A DNA stretch of 5,900 nt from Gemmatimonadaceae bacterium (GTDB lineage: Bacteria > Gemmatimonadota > Gemmatimonadetes > Gemmatimonadales > Gemmatimonadaceae): contig JACMOE010000274.1 of the NCBI GenBank assembly GCA_014378185.1, positions 1 to 5,900 of the forward strand. Reading direction: 5' to 3'. Of this stretch, positions 5,879-5,900 are shown piece after piece (position 1 is the first letter of the stretch; each line of letters starts with the position of its first letter). The notes under the pieces are model-generated. The model made no database searches, was not told where the DNA came from, and saw only the letters and a program-made list of their open reading frames with translations. A program made the translations under genes and the position numbers.

Positions 5879-5895
5879 GTTGACCCAGAACTGTT
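5879..5895. repeat. 17-bp direct repeat, copy 2
   Basis: This is the second perfect copy of GTTGACCCAGAACTGTT, in non-coding DNA 36 nt after the four-helix-bundle stop codon and 5 nt before the window end. The 60-bp period keeps it in the same reading frame as copy 1. Further copies may lie beyond the window. Confidence 0.85.
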
Positions 5896-5900
5896 GTACC

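Noticed and set aside
5819..5895. Start of a CRISPR array
   Set aside because: A 17-bp repeat with a 43-bp spacing and only two copies is outside usual repeat and spacer sizes, and copy 1 lies in a coding region. No cas gene is present.
5417..5895. Diversity-generating retroelement (Avd-like protein with template/variable repeats)
   Set aside because: No reverse transcriptase is seen, and the 17-bp repeats are perfect and too short for a template/variable pair, which would show adenine-specific differences.

Overview
The window holds the distal part of a cytochrome c oxidase operon of the caa3 type, followed by a terminator and an unrelated small gene. All genes lie on the + strand. The DNA is GC-rich and third codon positions are strongly G/C-biased. 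The organism looks like an aerobic, high-GC bacterium. The gene order, the lipoprotein subunit II carrying a fused cytochrome c, the A1-type subunit I with a C-terminal extension, and the solitary four-helix-bundle gene would suit Gemmatimonadota, Acidobacteriota or a related environmental phylum. This is an inference; I cannot fix the phylum from the sequence alone.

Bases 1-5304 encode coxB (5' end outside the window), coxA, coxC, coxD and a ctaG-type assembly gene. They are tightly packed: 27 nt between coxB and coxA, no gap between coxA and coxC (TAG directly followed by ATG), 9 nt between coxC and coxD, and a one-base TGATG overlap between coxD and ctaG. This indicates one transcript with translational coupling. 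An intrinsic terminator at 5329-5357 closes the operon. The products form one machine. The CoxB cytochrome c domain and CuA site take up electrons and pass them to heme a and the heme a3/CuB centre of CoxA, where O2 is reduced and protons are pumped. CoxC and CoxD are accessory membrane subunits. CtaG is expected to help assemble the copper site. Catalytic and metal-binding residues are largely intact, so the enzyme should be functional.

Bases 5358-5416 are a short spacer rich in G and T. It ends in a predicted hairpin that buries the start codon of the next gene. Bases 5417-5842 encode a four-helix-bundle protein of the 23S rRNA intervening-sequence (IVS) protein family, here not inside an rRNA gene. 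Its 3' end contains two inverted repeats and the first copy of a perfect 17-bp direct repeat. The second copy lies exactly 60 bp downstream, near the window edge.

The oxidase operon is conventional. The least explained part is the last 500 bases: the solitary four-helix-bundle gene, its sequestered start and its repeat-rich 3' end. I found no evidence for a complete novel system inside this window.
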